DNA of 64,000 nucleotides, from positions 368,351,781-368,415,780 of the forward strand of contig CM062814.1 of NCBI GenBank assembly GCA_031772625.1, read 5' to 3'. Below are positions 10,381 through 21,567 of this stretch, piece after piece. The notes beneath the pieces are model-generated. The model made no database searches. It saw only the letters and a list, made by a program, of their open reading frames with translations, and was not told the origin of the DNA. The DNA comes from Pinus tabuliformis (Eukaryota; Streptophyta; Pinopsida; Pinales; Pinaceae). Within the stretch, counting starts at the first letter, position 1; every line of letters starts with the position of its first letter. A program made the translations under genes and the position numbers.

Positions 10381-10383
10381 AAA

Positions 10384-10466
10384 TCTACGGCCATTAGTGG
10401 CGTAGTTAGAATAAGCGATGTAAAATGGAAGACCGTTAGAGGCGTAGTTAAAATAATCGTCAGAAA
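10384..10466. repeat. Imperfect tandem duplication, about 42 bp x 2
   Basis: CCATTAGTGGCGTAGTTAGA and CCGTTAGAGGCGTAGTTAAA are each followed by an AATAA-like tail. Confidence 0.55.
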
Positions 10467-10932
10467 GGAAGGCGAACTGTGATTTTTTATTGGCGGGATT
10501 GCTAACGGCACATATAAAGGTAAGGGTTGTCTTTTAGGATTGTCATTTGAGATTATTGTCGCATAAGCTTTACTCCGGATAACCCGACTGTCGATTATCC
10601 TACGGGTCGACTGTCCTTTCAGCTTGAGTAGTCTTCTTATTTATGGGCTCAATCTTCAACTTCCAACTTAGTCGGGATTGGTCTACTTTGTTGGTACATC
10701 AGATATATAGGTTGTTGGTACATGGCAAAGATTTAGTGGTCCATGTGATAGTATATCATTGTAACAGTGTTGTTGACCCTATCTATTCATGTGCCAAGTT
10801 TTATTATTTCTAGGCCCGACCTAGTCAATTCGACCCTTAACCTTTGACCTAGTCAAGACCGGTCCCCTTTGTTGGTACATCATCATGCTTGACCATGGAG
10901 TCTTCACCCCAACTAAGTTTCATATCTATCTA

Positions 10933-10976
<44 letters not shown>

Positions 10977-12130
10977 ATGGCAATATATCATTGTAACAAC
11001 ATCGTTAAACTTCCACGTGGTAGTGACTCACTGGCCTAGATCCGAGCAGTCAACTCAAAGGCGAGTCAAGATCGGCCCTATCCATAAGTGCCCACGATTT
11101 TGTTATTTTTGGGCTTGAACCCGGACCCCTCATGCTTTTCTGTTATGCCCGTCTTGAGAAATATGCCTCCAGCGATCACTCGTCATAGTGATAGAGAGAT
11201 TTCTAGGCGTCCAATCTAGAGTTGCCATGACTAGGTCATTGTTAGGCTCGATGGATAAGGGTTATCTAATTAGAGATATAAGGTTTCATTCTCACCTAGC
11301 TTCTGTAGAATGCGACTATGTACTGTGGTCTGATTAAAAAGTTCTTGGCAAGTTATGAGCAGTTCGATGGACCTTAGATCTCATGGCTTTTATCAAGTCT
11401 TTCTCACTTCTTGTGCACTCTAACCATCGAGAGTGGATTTAGTAATCGCTTGGCTATAGTGGTTTTGCTACCCGGTGGACTGGGTCACCATCCTTCAAAA
11501 GTCACAATAGCTCACCAGAGTGTCCAATGGTGTTATCCCTCCCAAGCTTATGACAAGGCTACTCTTTCTGAGTCCGCCAAGTTCTCAGAATACAAAATGG
11601 ACACAAAAAGATTGGCATTTGACACACAAATGAGGGAATTCTCCTGAAGGTTTAAAAACTGACATCAAACCTATGGAGAGGGTTGCACTGGGTAAGCTAT
11701 TGGTCTATAAACAATCGCCACTCGAGGACAAGGAATTCTAGGTAGGATGTGCCCAACCAAGAACTTGATGCCTGCTAAAGGGCCTCCTACCCTCTTGCCA
11801 ATAACAAGGATGTGCTACACATTGATCATGGTGGGACAAATTCATCTACCGTCAACTCAGTCTTGAGGTACTACACAGGGTAAGGCTTCAGGCCTCAGGA
11901 AGTTCAACAACAATGCAATGAAAGTCAATTCCTCCCATGAGGTTGTGCCCTACCCAAGAGAATACAATCCAACACATGCTACACAAGCCCTCATGTGGAG
12001 TTACATCCTAAAATCTAAGAGATAAGAATATCCTCAACATTTGTAATGGACATTCACATTCTGTAGCACGGGATTGCGGCCCTCATCAGCGCAGAGACTG
12101 GTTTGACAATGTGTCCTTGATGTAACCTAT
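10467..12130. other. Unassigned moderately GC-rich block, probably an old mobile element
   Basis: A clearly bounded stretch with lower AT content than either flank. The word TTTGTTGGTACATCA recurs near 10690 and 10868, each followed by ATATATCATTGTAACA-like sequence (near 10756 and 10983), so part of it is internally duplicated. No long frame, LTR pair or terminal repeat found. The right edge has AATAAAATAAG-like sequence near 12140. Confidence 0.4.
10935..10973. repeat. (TA)n microsatellite with TATC-repeat left shoulder
   Basis: About 19 TA units preceded by TATCTATCTATC. Confidence 0.9.
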
Positions 12131-12332
12131 TAATTGCAATAAAATAAGTCCTTTGTTAAACATTATCATAGTTAGTCGAGGTCTTGTGGACTTTGTGAAT
12201 GCTTTCACACTTCAAAATTTATGTTATTACTAATTATTTTTTATATTTCTATTTATTTTTAAAAATAAATTATTTGTTTTATATGCTACTTTGAAAAATT
12301 GTCATAGATAATAAAATTTCCAAAACGAGTAG
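12131..12332. other. AT-rich DNA, nothing seen
   Basis: Ordinary AT-rich sequence without a frame or repeat. Confidence 0.5.
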
Positions 12333-12860
12333 TTAAACATAAATAATATTTTGAGGAAATAATTTATTGCCATTAATTTTATTGTTTTTGCATTGCTTAA
12401 AAAAAAATAAGTTTATGTTTTTATTATAAATTACATATAAATTAATTATATTCCAATGGTTAAGGATTTCAAAATCTACAACGATTACGATTTTCTTTCT
12501 TAACATTGTAAATAGAGGCAATATTCCATTAATTAGACATTCCAGCTTCTTGAGCGAGCCATTATTAATTGTTTGTACAAAATCCCAAGGAAATTTAATA
12601 TAGTAGAACCTCTCTACTAATGGTGCTTTAATATTTGCATTTATTTTATTTAGAGTTTTCATGTAGTGAAAACATATTTGTTTGAGCCAAATCAATGGAT
12701 TAATTTGGGGATAGTGTGAGTCTGACAGTAATAAACAAACAATTATGCCATAGCCAAAATTCCCCAAAGCAATTCGGGGGTCAATACTTCTCTCCTTTCG
12801 CCAAATTGTTTCATTGCCGACTCCCAACTCTGGATTATGTAGTGCAACAAGTTCATATGT
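12333..12860 (-). CDS. Unidentified open frame, about 175 codons, probably a fragment
   Basis: The frame is open from just after a TGA at 12861-12863 to the stop at 12333-12335, which is long for DNA this AT-rich. The early part (VGNETIWRKERSIDPRIALG) looks protein-like. The later part becomes rich in Asn, Ile, Lys and Phe, as random AT-rich translation does. No ATG occurs in the first 60 or so codons, so if this was coding, the beginning was elsewhere, for example an upstream exon. A hydrophobic stretch (FGYGIIVCLLL) is too short to call a membrane segment with confidence. No known domain recognised. A chance frame is a real alternative. Confidence 0.25.
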   Translation of the reverse strand, partial: TYELVALHNPELGVGNETIWRKERSIDPRIALGNFGYGIIVCLLLSDSHYPQINPLIWLKQICFHYMKTLNKINANIKAPLVERFYYIKFPWDFVQTINNGSLKKLECLINGILPLFTMLRKKIVIVVDFEILNHWNIINLYVIYNKNINLFFFKQCKNNKINGNKLFPQNIIYV

Positions 12861-13289
12861 TCACTTATTTTATTTGACTAGTAATTTATTATTGACAGTG
12901 ACCCACAAAAATTCATGATAATATAATTTTAATTATAATAATAATAAACAAATATCATTTTTTAAAATATGGATTGTACTGCAATGTTCACTAAACTTTA
13001 TGCAATCTTATGCATTTATTGAAATTACCTACATCTTTAACACTAGATAAAATTTGTGGCCAACTTTGCAAAGCTTGTTGCAATTGAATTCGTACAGTGG
13101 AAAGACACTGTTAATAAAGTATGTGACTCTTCGAGCATGTGTTTTTCGAAATGCAACAAATTGATTCGTTAATACTCGATAGGATCTTCATTCTTAAAAC
13201 TTATCTAAAGAGATGAGAAATTTGAATAAATAAATAAAAAATTAGAGACACATATTATGAGCTTACACCCTTTACAACTTAGGTCATTC
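12861..13289. other. AT-rich DNA, nothing seen
   Basis: No frame, repeat or RNA gene recognised. Confidence 0.5.
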
Positions 13290-13545
13290 CATTGCGACAA
13301 TACTTGTGGGTGCCAAGGGAAACAAGTCAGGAGTTAGGGTTGACTGGTGTGTGCTTTCGCTTAACACACCTCAATCATTGTTGAGCCCAACTATAACAAT
13401 CCTCGACTATGGGTCCCACTGGAATAGGTCAGGAGGTCGGGAATTGAGCCTCCTTCTCCCTTTTTATTTTTTTCCACACACCTCTGATTACCTTAACTAC
13501 TGAGCCCAAAATATAAGCCCAGGAGTACGGGTCTTTGTTGGCTAA
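13290..13545 (+). repeat. Diverged direct repeat, copy 1 (partner at 14000-14200)
   Basis: Shares TGGGTCCCACTGGAATAGGT (13409-13428), a GCCTCCTTCTCC run, a T-rich stretch, CCACACACCTC and a GAGCCCA-like word with 14000-14200, in the same order. No element type assigned. Confidence 0.55.
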
Positions 13546-13588
13546 AAATTAAACAAACAATTTGTAAAGAAAACATCATAAAACTAAA

Positions 13589-13591
<3 letters not shown>

Positions 13592-13638
<47 letters not shown>
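13592..13638. repeat. (TA)n microsatellite, about 23 units
   Basis: Uninterrupted TA run between AAATTATT and CTTAATTA. Confidence 0.92.
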
Positions 13639-13640
<2 letters not shown>

Positions 13641-13999
13641 TAATTATATTTATTTACTTTTTGATTGGTTTAGAGTGCTTTTCATCTCAATTCGCAATGA
13701 TATTTATGCCACCAAATCATCTGTTTGGAGGGGTGTTGACTTGATATAGTGTACGGTGAGGAGGGTGGACCATCGTCAAATCCTATATTTGTGATGGCGT
13801 TAAATTAATACAACGCATGATAAGGACCATATGTTATCATATTTATTATTTCATAGATGATTTGGGACATACGAGGACAAAACAAATTTACTATTTTATG
13901 AATCTTTACACAAATTTCTATGGTGTGCTCCTTCTTATGCATGACACTGTTGGGAGTTGGGGTTATCTCACTTTGCACTTTCTCAAACGAAAGCATTGT

Positions 14000-14200
14000 C
14001 CGACCTCCGACTAGTCGGGGATAGGGACCTCCCACTCTGGGTCCCACTGGAACAGGTTGGGAAGTCAGGCTTTACATAGCGTAGGAAGTCCTGCCTCCTT
14101 CTCCTTGTTTCCTTTTTTTTCCATGCACCTCGAACTATTGAATAACTATTGGGCCCACAACATGAGGTGAGGAGGTTCTGCCTTTGTTCACCTTGTAACA
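14000..14200 (+). repeat. Diverged direct repeat, copy 2 (partner at 13290-13545)
   Basis: TGGGTCCCACTGGAACAGGT at 14038-14057, then the same ordered landmarks as copy 1. The pair brackets about 450 bp that include the TA microsatellite. Confidence 0.55.
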
Positions 14201-14209
14201 CTTCTTGTG

Positions 14210-15093
14210 ACCCAGCTTTGCTTCAATCTTGGCTATGAGGTTCATCCAACGATCCTTTCGCATTGCAAGGATTGGCTACTCACTTCCCCTTTATTGACCT
14301 CTTTAAAGATATCAATGCTCCTTTTGTAGTAGTGATATGAGAAGTTGGACATATGATTATTTCTATAAAAAAATTATCTCTCGAGCTCCAACCTCTCAAC
14401 GTCGCAATTCCTCTGACCCTCGAACCTAGACCTTGCCCTGACTCAGTTTTGAGTCGGCGTCGGAACCGATAAATCTATGTAATTTTTTCGAAGTACCTCT
14501 AACTCTTCTACTACCCAACTTCTAAGTCCTCCATCCACAAATAAAATAATATTTTTCTCGACTCGAGCGCCTTTCATTATTCTTAAATTATTCTTATCTT
14601 TTTCTAATAATATAACTCCTTTGCTTAGTTTCATTGTAGGTTTTAAATATATATTTTCCCAACTGCGATGTTGATCTTGCCTTGTTTTTTGAAAAATCGT
14701 TGAGAGGTATTTTTACATTGATTTGAAATTCATTACATGTCTTGCAAATTAAAAAAACTCGATGTCCAAGACTTTCAAAACCTCTTGTTTCTTATTAAAC
14801 CTCCTATGTCAATTGTTTTATGAAAGAACAACCTCAAAACCTGAACTTAAACTTAAATTGTAGTAATTTTCTCTATAACCTACAAATTTTGGTAAGTGGT
14901 GATATTTCAAGAGGTTTACTTTTATTCAATTAGACCGACCTTCATAAAAAATCTTAATTATTTGTTTTATTTCCCATAAAGGTCACAAAATGGCGAAAAA
15001 TAACAAATCGCCTACTTCAATATAAGGAGCTCAATAGATTAAAGAAAAACTAAAAGAGGTAGAAGATCAAGAAGTTATTATCTGAATTTAGCT
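14210..15093. other. Unassigned DNA left of the old Gag-like pseudogene
   Basis: No frame recognised. A small inverted repeat, GACTCA-GTTT-TGAGTC, is at 14440-14455. From about 15000 the sequence grades into the pseudogene, so the 5' part of that old element may lie here. Confidence 0.4.
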
Positions 15094-15938
15094 TTGATTT
15101 CAAACACCATTTTCAAAGTCCAAGACACATGTACGATGAAATGGGAGGAAATTTATAATTTGTTTGAGAATAGGGAGTGGCTAAAGTCAGAAAGTTCTAG
15201 TAAGGAGAAAAATGCACCATACGAGAACATTATTAGGACAAAATTACACATGGTTGCTGCTAGGGATAAAATCTTTCCTTATTATCACATGATACAATGG
15301 ATTTTGGGTCATATTGACATTCATACATGAACAATTACATACACCAATAGAAATGCGATAGCATCCTGGAGGTCAGATACCCTTTCAGTAATTTATAAGA
15401 TCAATTCTCCTAACCCCTTCTTTAATTCTAAGTTTCTTGATAATTTCAACAACACAATTTTTAAACCAAGTGGAAAAAATTATGATAAATTGATTGAATA
15501 TTGGCTGCACAACAAGAAAGAGGGCTTCAAACTCAAATAATCTAAGGATTCCCCTATTGTTATTTTCAAAAGGAACTTTAGGTTCATCATTAAAATGTTG
15601 TCTAGATTATATGGGGAAAAGGACCTTGAGCATTGAAAAACTCAATGGTTATCGTTGATTCACGATGTCCATCATGACTCAAAACATTTCAATTGGGCTC
15701 ACCTTCTGTCTCAAAACATGACAGATGCATTGAAGTTGGTAGTTTCATGCCCTCTAGGCTATGAACACATTTTTTTTTATGTTTGTTTATCTCCAAAAAA
15801 TTGTGATTTCCACTGCCCCCTTTCCTCTCATGAAGTGGAATTATCCCATTGATGTTAGCTGCTCATTCAAAGTTATGCTTCAGTGTTATGGGAAAGTAAT
15901 TATAGATTTCATTTTTATGGCATTTGTAATTATCTAAT
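15094..15938 (+). pseudogene. Old Gag-like pseudogene, 5' part (continues at 34471)
   Basis: One plus-strand frame runs through the whole stretch with five or more in-frame stops (for example TGA after IDIHT at 15330, TAA after GFKLK, TGA after KDLEH). The remnant product is a hydrophilic, aromatic-rich helical protein (KWEEIYNLFENREWLK; NWAHLLSQNMTDALKLV), resembling the large Gag-like products of plant LTR elements. It is cut at 15938 by the outer LTR element. With the 5-bp target duplication removed, the reading frame carries on without a shift at 34471, which shows that both parts were one gene before the insertion. No enzyme motif here. Similarity to Gag is by general character only, so the family call is tentative. 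Confidence 0.55.
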
Positions 15939-18019
15939 TGTAAGGCCCCGGGATTGTCATGTTTAATTCACATTCTCACCCTATCCTTACTGATGGTTTT
16001 CATTGTTTTTACTACCATTTTGCACAATTTTTGGGCCAGTAGCTAAAACTTGGAGCATGATCACATAAGTGTTCACTACTTAACTTATTTCCTTTATTTT
16101 AATAAGATTTCCATCAAAATGATTATTGATGATGGTGCTTATGTTTTTTTAGGAATGCGTATGAAATAATTATCAAAGATACAAATGCATCAACAATTAA
16201 TTGAAATTAGTTTTGTTCCTGCACCAGCACTCCTACACTAGCATTCCTACACTAGCGAGCAGCCAAAATTATTTTCTAATACCTTTCCATGAGTTGGATT
16301 GCACCCAGGTCGCACACTTGGGTCTCTAGAAGAAATCAACAAATTTGCTCAAAATCCACAGAATTTTCAAAAATGCCATGTTTGAACTCAATTTGCGTGC
16401 AACTGGAGGTGAATATGGAAAATATGACAAAATGGATTTTTTACCAATATAACAAGTTATCTATAACCGAAACCATTTCTCAATATTGCCTTTTTTTCAA
16501 AATTTACAAGCAGGTCTTTAAGGAAGTTTCATAAGAAAACACAGTTTTTCCAGAATTCTAGAATCTTGTAAAAAGAGCCAAATAGCCAAATTTTGGCACT
16601 TTTTCCGAGGATATGTAGTTGAATGAGACAAATATAATAGAGTTTTTTTGTTGTAAATATGACATATTACGTTCCCTCCAAAAAAGTTTCCAACATTCTC
16701 CATGGTTAGGAAGATATGCCAATATCTTTGAGGCCAATTTGTTAAAAATATGCAATTTTCCAAAATTAAGGAAAATGACTGTTAGAGTCAAAATTTGCCT
16801 TGTAAATTTTATAAATGGCTTATCCATGGTCTATGTGAAGAGAGGAGATGTTAGTATAGCTTCATATTGTGGGTTTGGAGTTGGAGCTCATGGCTTGGGA
16901 TGTAAAGAACTGATTTAATTTTAATAAAAGGACTTCTAATGCCAAGTTTCTTTCTCTAAATCTATTGGCTTTTTAATGATCATTTTCATTCAGTAATTTG
17001 ATTTAATTTTAAGAGAGTGTGAGCTGTATGGTTTGGACCCAACCAACCAAACTCAACATCCCTCACTTTAGAGTAGTTTTCAATTGTTAGAAATTAACAA
17101 AAGTTGTGTTGAATGATGATTTTCCATGTATGAATAGTTTCTTTGATATACTTGCATGACTCTAAACATCCAAATATTGTTTCCTTTTAGATTGGAGTAA
17201 TGATCTCATCGTGAATCGTGAAGGACTTTGTTAATGAAGCATGAAGGATGCTTGAATGCAAATTTTGAAACCAACTCTATTTAAATTGTATAATCTTGCA
17301 TTTCATACTTTACAAGTTATTCTGTACTTAGACAAGTTTTGTATTATCATGTTTTATATGAATGTCCAACGATAATATGACGAGATTGTAATGGTTGTAT
17401 ATTAGTTACAGTTGAAGTATGGTTGGATTGAGAGTTGTATGTTAATACTTTTCATGGAATATGCTTTCTAAGTTTATTTGATGTAGTTTTAAATTAGAAT
17501 AAACTTAAATTTTCAAATGTGTGAGAACATTAATTTGAAGTTTTTAGTTTCCTTCGAGTGTCTGAGAGTTGAATGCTAGGAAAAATAAGATAATGTCTTG
17601 AATTCTTTTTGGCTTGCATCCCGTGACTTAGACTTAGTGATTAGATTTTTTTTTGTTGGATTGTTATTTTTGTCAAGTTTAGAATCGCTTGAATTAGAAT
17701 TAGTTTTTTTTAAGATTGAAATTAGAATAATGTTGATATTGACTGATAATTAGTTTTGTTTGATTTCATATTTCTAAATTTTATTGTTTTGAATTGTAGT
17801 TAAGTTTTACTTGCACTGAGATTAAGTTTGATTGATCTACTTTACTTAGATTGAGATTAAAATTGTTTATTTGCATTCTGTACTTAATTCAGGAAGAGAA
17901 ATTTGATGTTAATTTGGGTTATATACTCTAATCCTGCATTACCTACGCTTGTGCCTCTAAGTCTTACCCCGGATCGATAACTTAATGTTGGAATTATAAC
18001 ACATATAATTTCCCCAACA
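15939..18019 (+). repeat. 5' LTR of the outer element (2081 bp)
   Basis: Starts TGTAAGGCCCCGGGATTGTC and ends TATAATTTCCCCAACA. It is the uninterrupted counterpart of 21512-21567 plus 32345-34465, and shows the empty site of element B as CCTTACTGATGGTTTTC near 15983. Confidence 0.9.
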
Positions 18020-18023
18020 TTTT

Positions 18024-18041
18024 TGGTGTCATTGTCAGGGA
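18024..18041 (+). other. Primer-binding site, tRNA-Asp type
   Basis: TGGTGTCATTGTCAGGGA matches the complement of the plant tRNA-Asp 3' end (TGGCGCCGTTGCCGGGGA, from established knowledge) at 13 of 18 positions. All five differences are C-to-T or G-to-A and fall in CG or CCG contexts. Confidence 0.75.
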
Positions 18042-18378
18042 GGTGCTAAAGCGATTGGAATATAGTTTTTGTGTGGTGAGGATTTGGCAGGACCATGAAA
18101 GGGTGGAGAGTGTACAATAATACGTGAGTGAAGAACCATGCATACACTATGGTGGGGTTGCTCCAAAGTTTGGTTGTCCAAGTAAGCGAGGATTTCCAGT
18201 TTGGTGAGTTTTATTGCAATTAGTAGTTTTAATTCATTTACATTAAAATTTCAAGCTCTTTAAAGATAAAAAAAATTGGGTGTTGTAAGAACCCCCTATA
18301 TATACTAATCCACGTGATGACATAATACACTAGTTCGCTTGTTAAGGACAAGGAAATGGTATTTTGAGGAACCATTCA

Positions 18379-19878
18379 ATGAGGAGTTTTGATGTTGCTA
18401 CATAGACATATAAATCATGCAATGAAGAACTCAAGAGTGCAGAATTTAATACTTTTCTTGAACATAAATTTAATATTATCAAATCTTTGATTACATCATT
18501 GGATGATTTACAAGAAGAACATAAAAAGGATGAAGAACCACTCCTAATTTATTGTGCCAACTATAAAAAGAAGCACTTCATTGGAAAGTGCCCACTTAGT
18601 GATCTTAAAGTTTTCAAAATTTGCGAGGATGGTCATGCAACTAAACATTTCCCATCACTGCCATGATTACTAAAGTTACTGAGGAAATCAAGTAAGGAAT
18701 TGAATCAACCACCAGGTATAACTCAAAACCCATCACCATTTAATATTTGGACTAATGATTATTATCTTGAGCAGGTTTGTCAACGGATTTATAATCTTGT
18801 TGTTCCATGGAAAAATTGTAATCCTCCTCCAATTGAATATCCTACTTCATGGCCATAGTGGCCCTCTCCTTGGACTTCTTCTTCGATTCAAATATCCCCA
18901 TGGCCTCAAGAATGGTTTAGAGCCTTTTCCCTAGGGAAGTCTTTCATGCAAAATCAACAAAAACAACCACAATTTCCACTCAATGCACTACCAAGTAATC
19001 CTACTCCATGGTCCCATCTACCTGTGAAACCTTACCCTGATCCATACCCTAGCCCTAATCCTTACCCTGTCCCTTACCTTGATCCATATCGTAGCCCTAA
19101 TCCATACCGTAGCCCTAATCCACACCCTAACCCTTATCCTAATCCTAGACCTATACCTAATCCAAACCCTAGACCTAACCCTAGTCCAATGCCTAACAAA
19201 AATCGTAATCCAAATCCAAATCCTTGTCCAAGCCTTAACCCAAACCCTAGCCTAAACTATCGCCGAAACAATAATCTAAACAAGGAGGTTTCACAAAAAT
19301 CTAAAATACCTGTTCTTCCTATTGATTCCCCTACTGAACGGAATGATATATCTTTTAGGTTGGGGGAAGGGGTGAGTTTGGAAACACCTCCTATCACTAT
19401 AGAACATTCACCCTGGGAAGATCTAATTCAAATACCATTAGAGGAGAAATATTTGATTGAAACCTATTCTAAAATTGTTGTTGAAGCTAAAAACCCTAAA
19501 ATTTCCCTTAACCATTCTTTTCAATTTGAAAAGCAGATATTTGAGCCCAAACTTGAGGGATTTTTCTTTTGGCTTTCACCAGATCCCTTATGCCTCTTAG
19601 AGAGTGATTATAAAGTTGTGGAAGGCTTGCATCAATTGGAGAATCATGAATATGTGGATCCCATTGAATCTTGGTTCCAAGAAGTCATCAACACGCCTTA
19701 TTTCCTCATCATTCAACAACTCTTGGTACCATACCAATCAAAGAAATTGGTTTCTCATACTCTGGTATGTGTTGAAGCTTATTCTTTAAAACTGAGTGTG
19801 AGTATATTTAACATTTTTTTATGCACATGGCTACATTGGAAGTACTCCTACACTTTAAGGAGACCTTCCTTTATTTAA
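18379..19878 (+). pseudogene. Gag-like protein with decayed zinc knuckle and Pro-Asn-rich tract (outer element)
   Basis: One frame runs from ATG 18379 to the stop at 19876-19878 (about 500 codons) with three internal stops (TAG 18403, TGA 18664, TAG 18856). Order of parts: an acidic helical N-terminus; a knuckle-like pair CANYKKKHFIGKC and CEDGHATKHF (about 18550-18650), with one Cys replaced by Tyr in the first; a Trp-Pro-rich stretch; a run of about 80 residues built from NPYP, NPNP and RSPNP-type repeats (19021-19260); and an acidic C-terminal part (PWEDLIQIPLEEKYLIETYS). The part after 18946 is open for 310 codons. The knuckle and the position after the primer site argue for Gag. The proline tract has no enzyme character. 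It was probably mobilised by an autonomous relative. Confidence 0.7.
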
Positions 19879-21504
19879 ATTGGGGTAGGGTGTTATTAGA
19901 ACATAAAATAAAAATGTCATTTGAAATAGCAGCACTCTTGAAACTACAATTCTTAAGGCACAACTTTTGTAATTTCTGTCATTTAAGCACTCTTGTGGTA
20001 AGACTTGTCAGAAGAAATTCACTATTAATGCCTCATATTCTATAAATTGACTTTGATTGTTGGTTGAGATTAATCATTGGGTCGGTTAGGGGAATTTTTA
20101 GTATTATATTTAATACTTTCCAGTCATAAGCTTAAAAACTTACTTTTGACCTATTCATTATAATAAACTATCATCCAAGAAATCATTTCAAGTTTCTCTT
20201 TGAAGGTATTGATGAAAATCCTCCTATGGTGGACCACTCCTATAAAACACTAATGAGCTCTCATGAAAACCCTAACACAATCAAGTTAAGGAATATTTCA
20301 GTCATTATCCAAGATGTTTTCTTTAAAATGATTCTTTAGGGTAGAAGGACCAATTGGTAAAGATTAGTAATTAAAAACTTCTCACGCCATCTCGTCCTCT
20401 TAAGGAGAATATTTGGCTCCCCACATATTAGGTAACCTACTTAAGGTTAAATATAATCATATTTTCTTTTTAAATGACTAATTGAGGGATGGGAGGTCTC
20501 ATTACGAGCCAGCCTACCATCATCATGGGTCCTAACAAGAATGTCATTACCTATCTTAGTCACCAATCCAAGGTAATCACTTTCAGTTGAAAAGCTGGAA
20601 GAGAAGAGGTCTCATCACACGCCGACTTGTTCATTCTTATTAATTCTTTTTAATGGAACTATTGTTAGCTGGTTACCAAGCCATGACAATGGCCTTCAAT
20701 TAACTTCTAAAAAAAATGTAAATTCTTTGAATTGTCTTTGAATTTATATCTAATAGATGGGACACAAACATTTCGTGCAGTTAAAAGGCATCCCTGTCGA
20801 AGCTATAGACGCCTGTTAGCAGCAGGGCCATGCCTATGGTATTAAAGTTAATTTTACACTATGATTTACTATGTTGTTTTTGTCTTTTTCCTAAACTCGT
20901 TATCATATCTCTCTGAGAATGGTTTTAAGATCCTTTCAATAATGTGCTTTGGAGTTCTATATTTAAGAAATAATTTGGTTTTTGTGGATGTGGGACCCTT
21001 AGTGTAGGTGATTCACTTTACTTGAATAAGAGGAGCTTCAACTGTATGGGTAATGGTAATATGTTCATCCTCGAAAGGTATCATTTTGTCATACTTATTT
21101 TTCCTTATTTCCATCTATTTTAATTCCATGGCTTTCAAATAATGTCACTTCTATTTATAATAATGAGGCTACTGAAAGTGAAGACTTACTGATTTGGATT
21201 ACTCTTGAGATGCTTTATGGAAATTTTTATGGTTGGCTATTTCATTATGATAGTATCCTTGTAGTTTAGAATTTTTTTAGTAGCCCTAGTATCAAACTTT
21301 CTTTGGATCAGTCTTAATGAATAAATAACCAAGAACAAAAATGAACCAACATGCATTGTATTTCAGAAAAATCAAACCTAGCATGGAACACTTGTTTACA
21401 TATGGTTGCAGGAACATTTATGGTTCAACTTCGGTTATTTTTTTGCAAGGGAACATCAACAACAATTGCTTCACTTGCATGAGGACATGAAAGATGATTG
21501 ACAT
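19879..21504 (+). other. Internal 3' region of the outer element, no pol recognised
   Basis: Short open frames only, with no reverse transcriptase, integrase or RNase H motif on either strand. The sequence is AT-rich and decayed. Confidence 0.6.
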
Positions 21505-21511
21505 GGGGGGA
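21505..21511 (+). other. Polypurine tract of the outer element
   Basis: GGGGGGA immediately before the TG of the 3' LTR. Confidence 0.8.
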
Positions 21512-21567
21512 TGTTAGGCCCCGAGATTTTCATGTTTAATTAACATTCTCATCCTCTTCTTAGTCAT
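21512..21567 (+). repeat. 3' LTR of the outer element, first 56 bp
   Basis: TGTTAGGCCCCGAGATTTTC and onward matches the start of the 5' LTR at 15939. It stops at GTCAT, where element B begins; the rest of this LTR resumes at 32345. Confidence 0.88.

Noticed and set aside
10885..11118. Plus-strand frame with a Tyr-Ile run
   Set aside because: The run is the translated TA microsatellite; no other protein feature.
11100..11135. GGCTTGAACCCGGACC, resembling a tRNA T-arm
   Set aside because: No acceptor stem or other arms could be matched around it.
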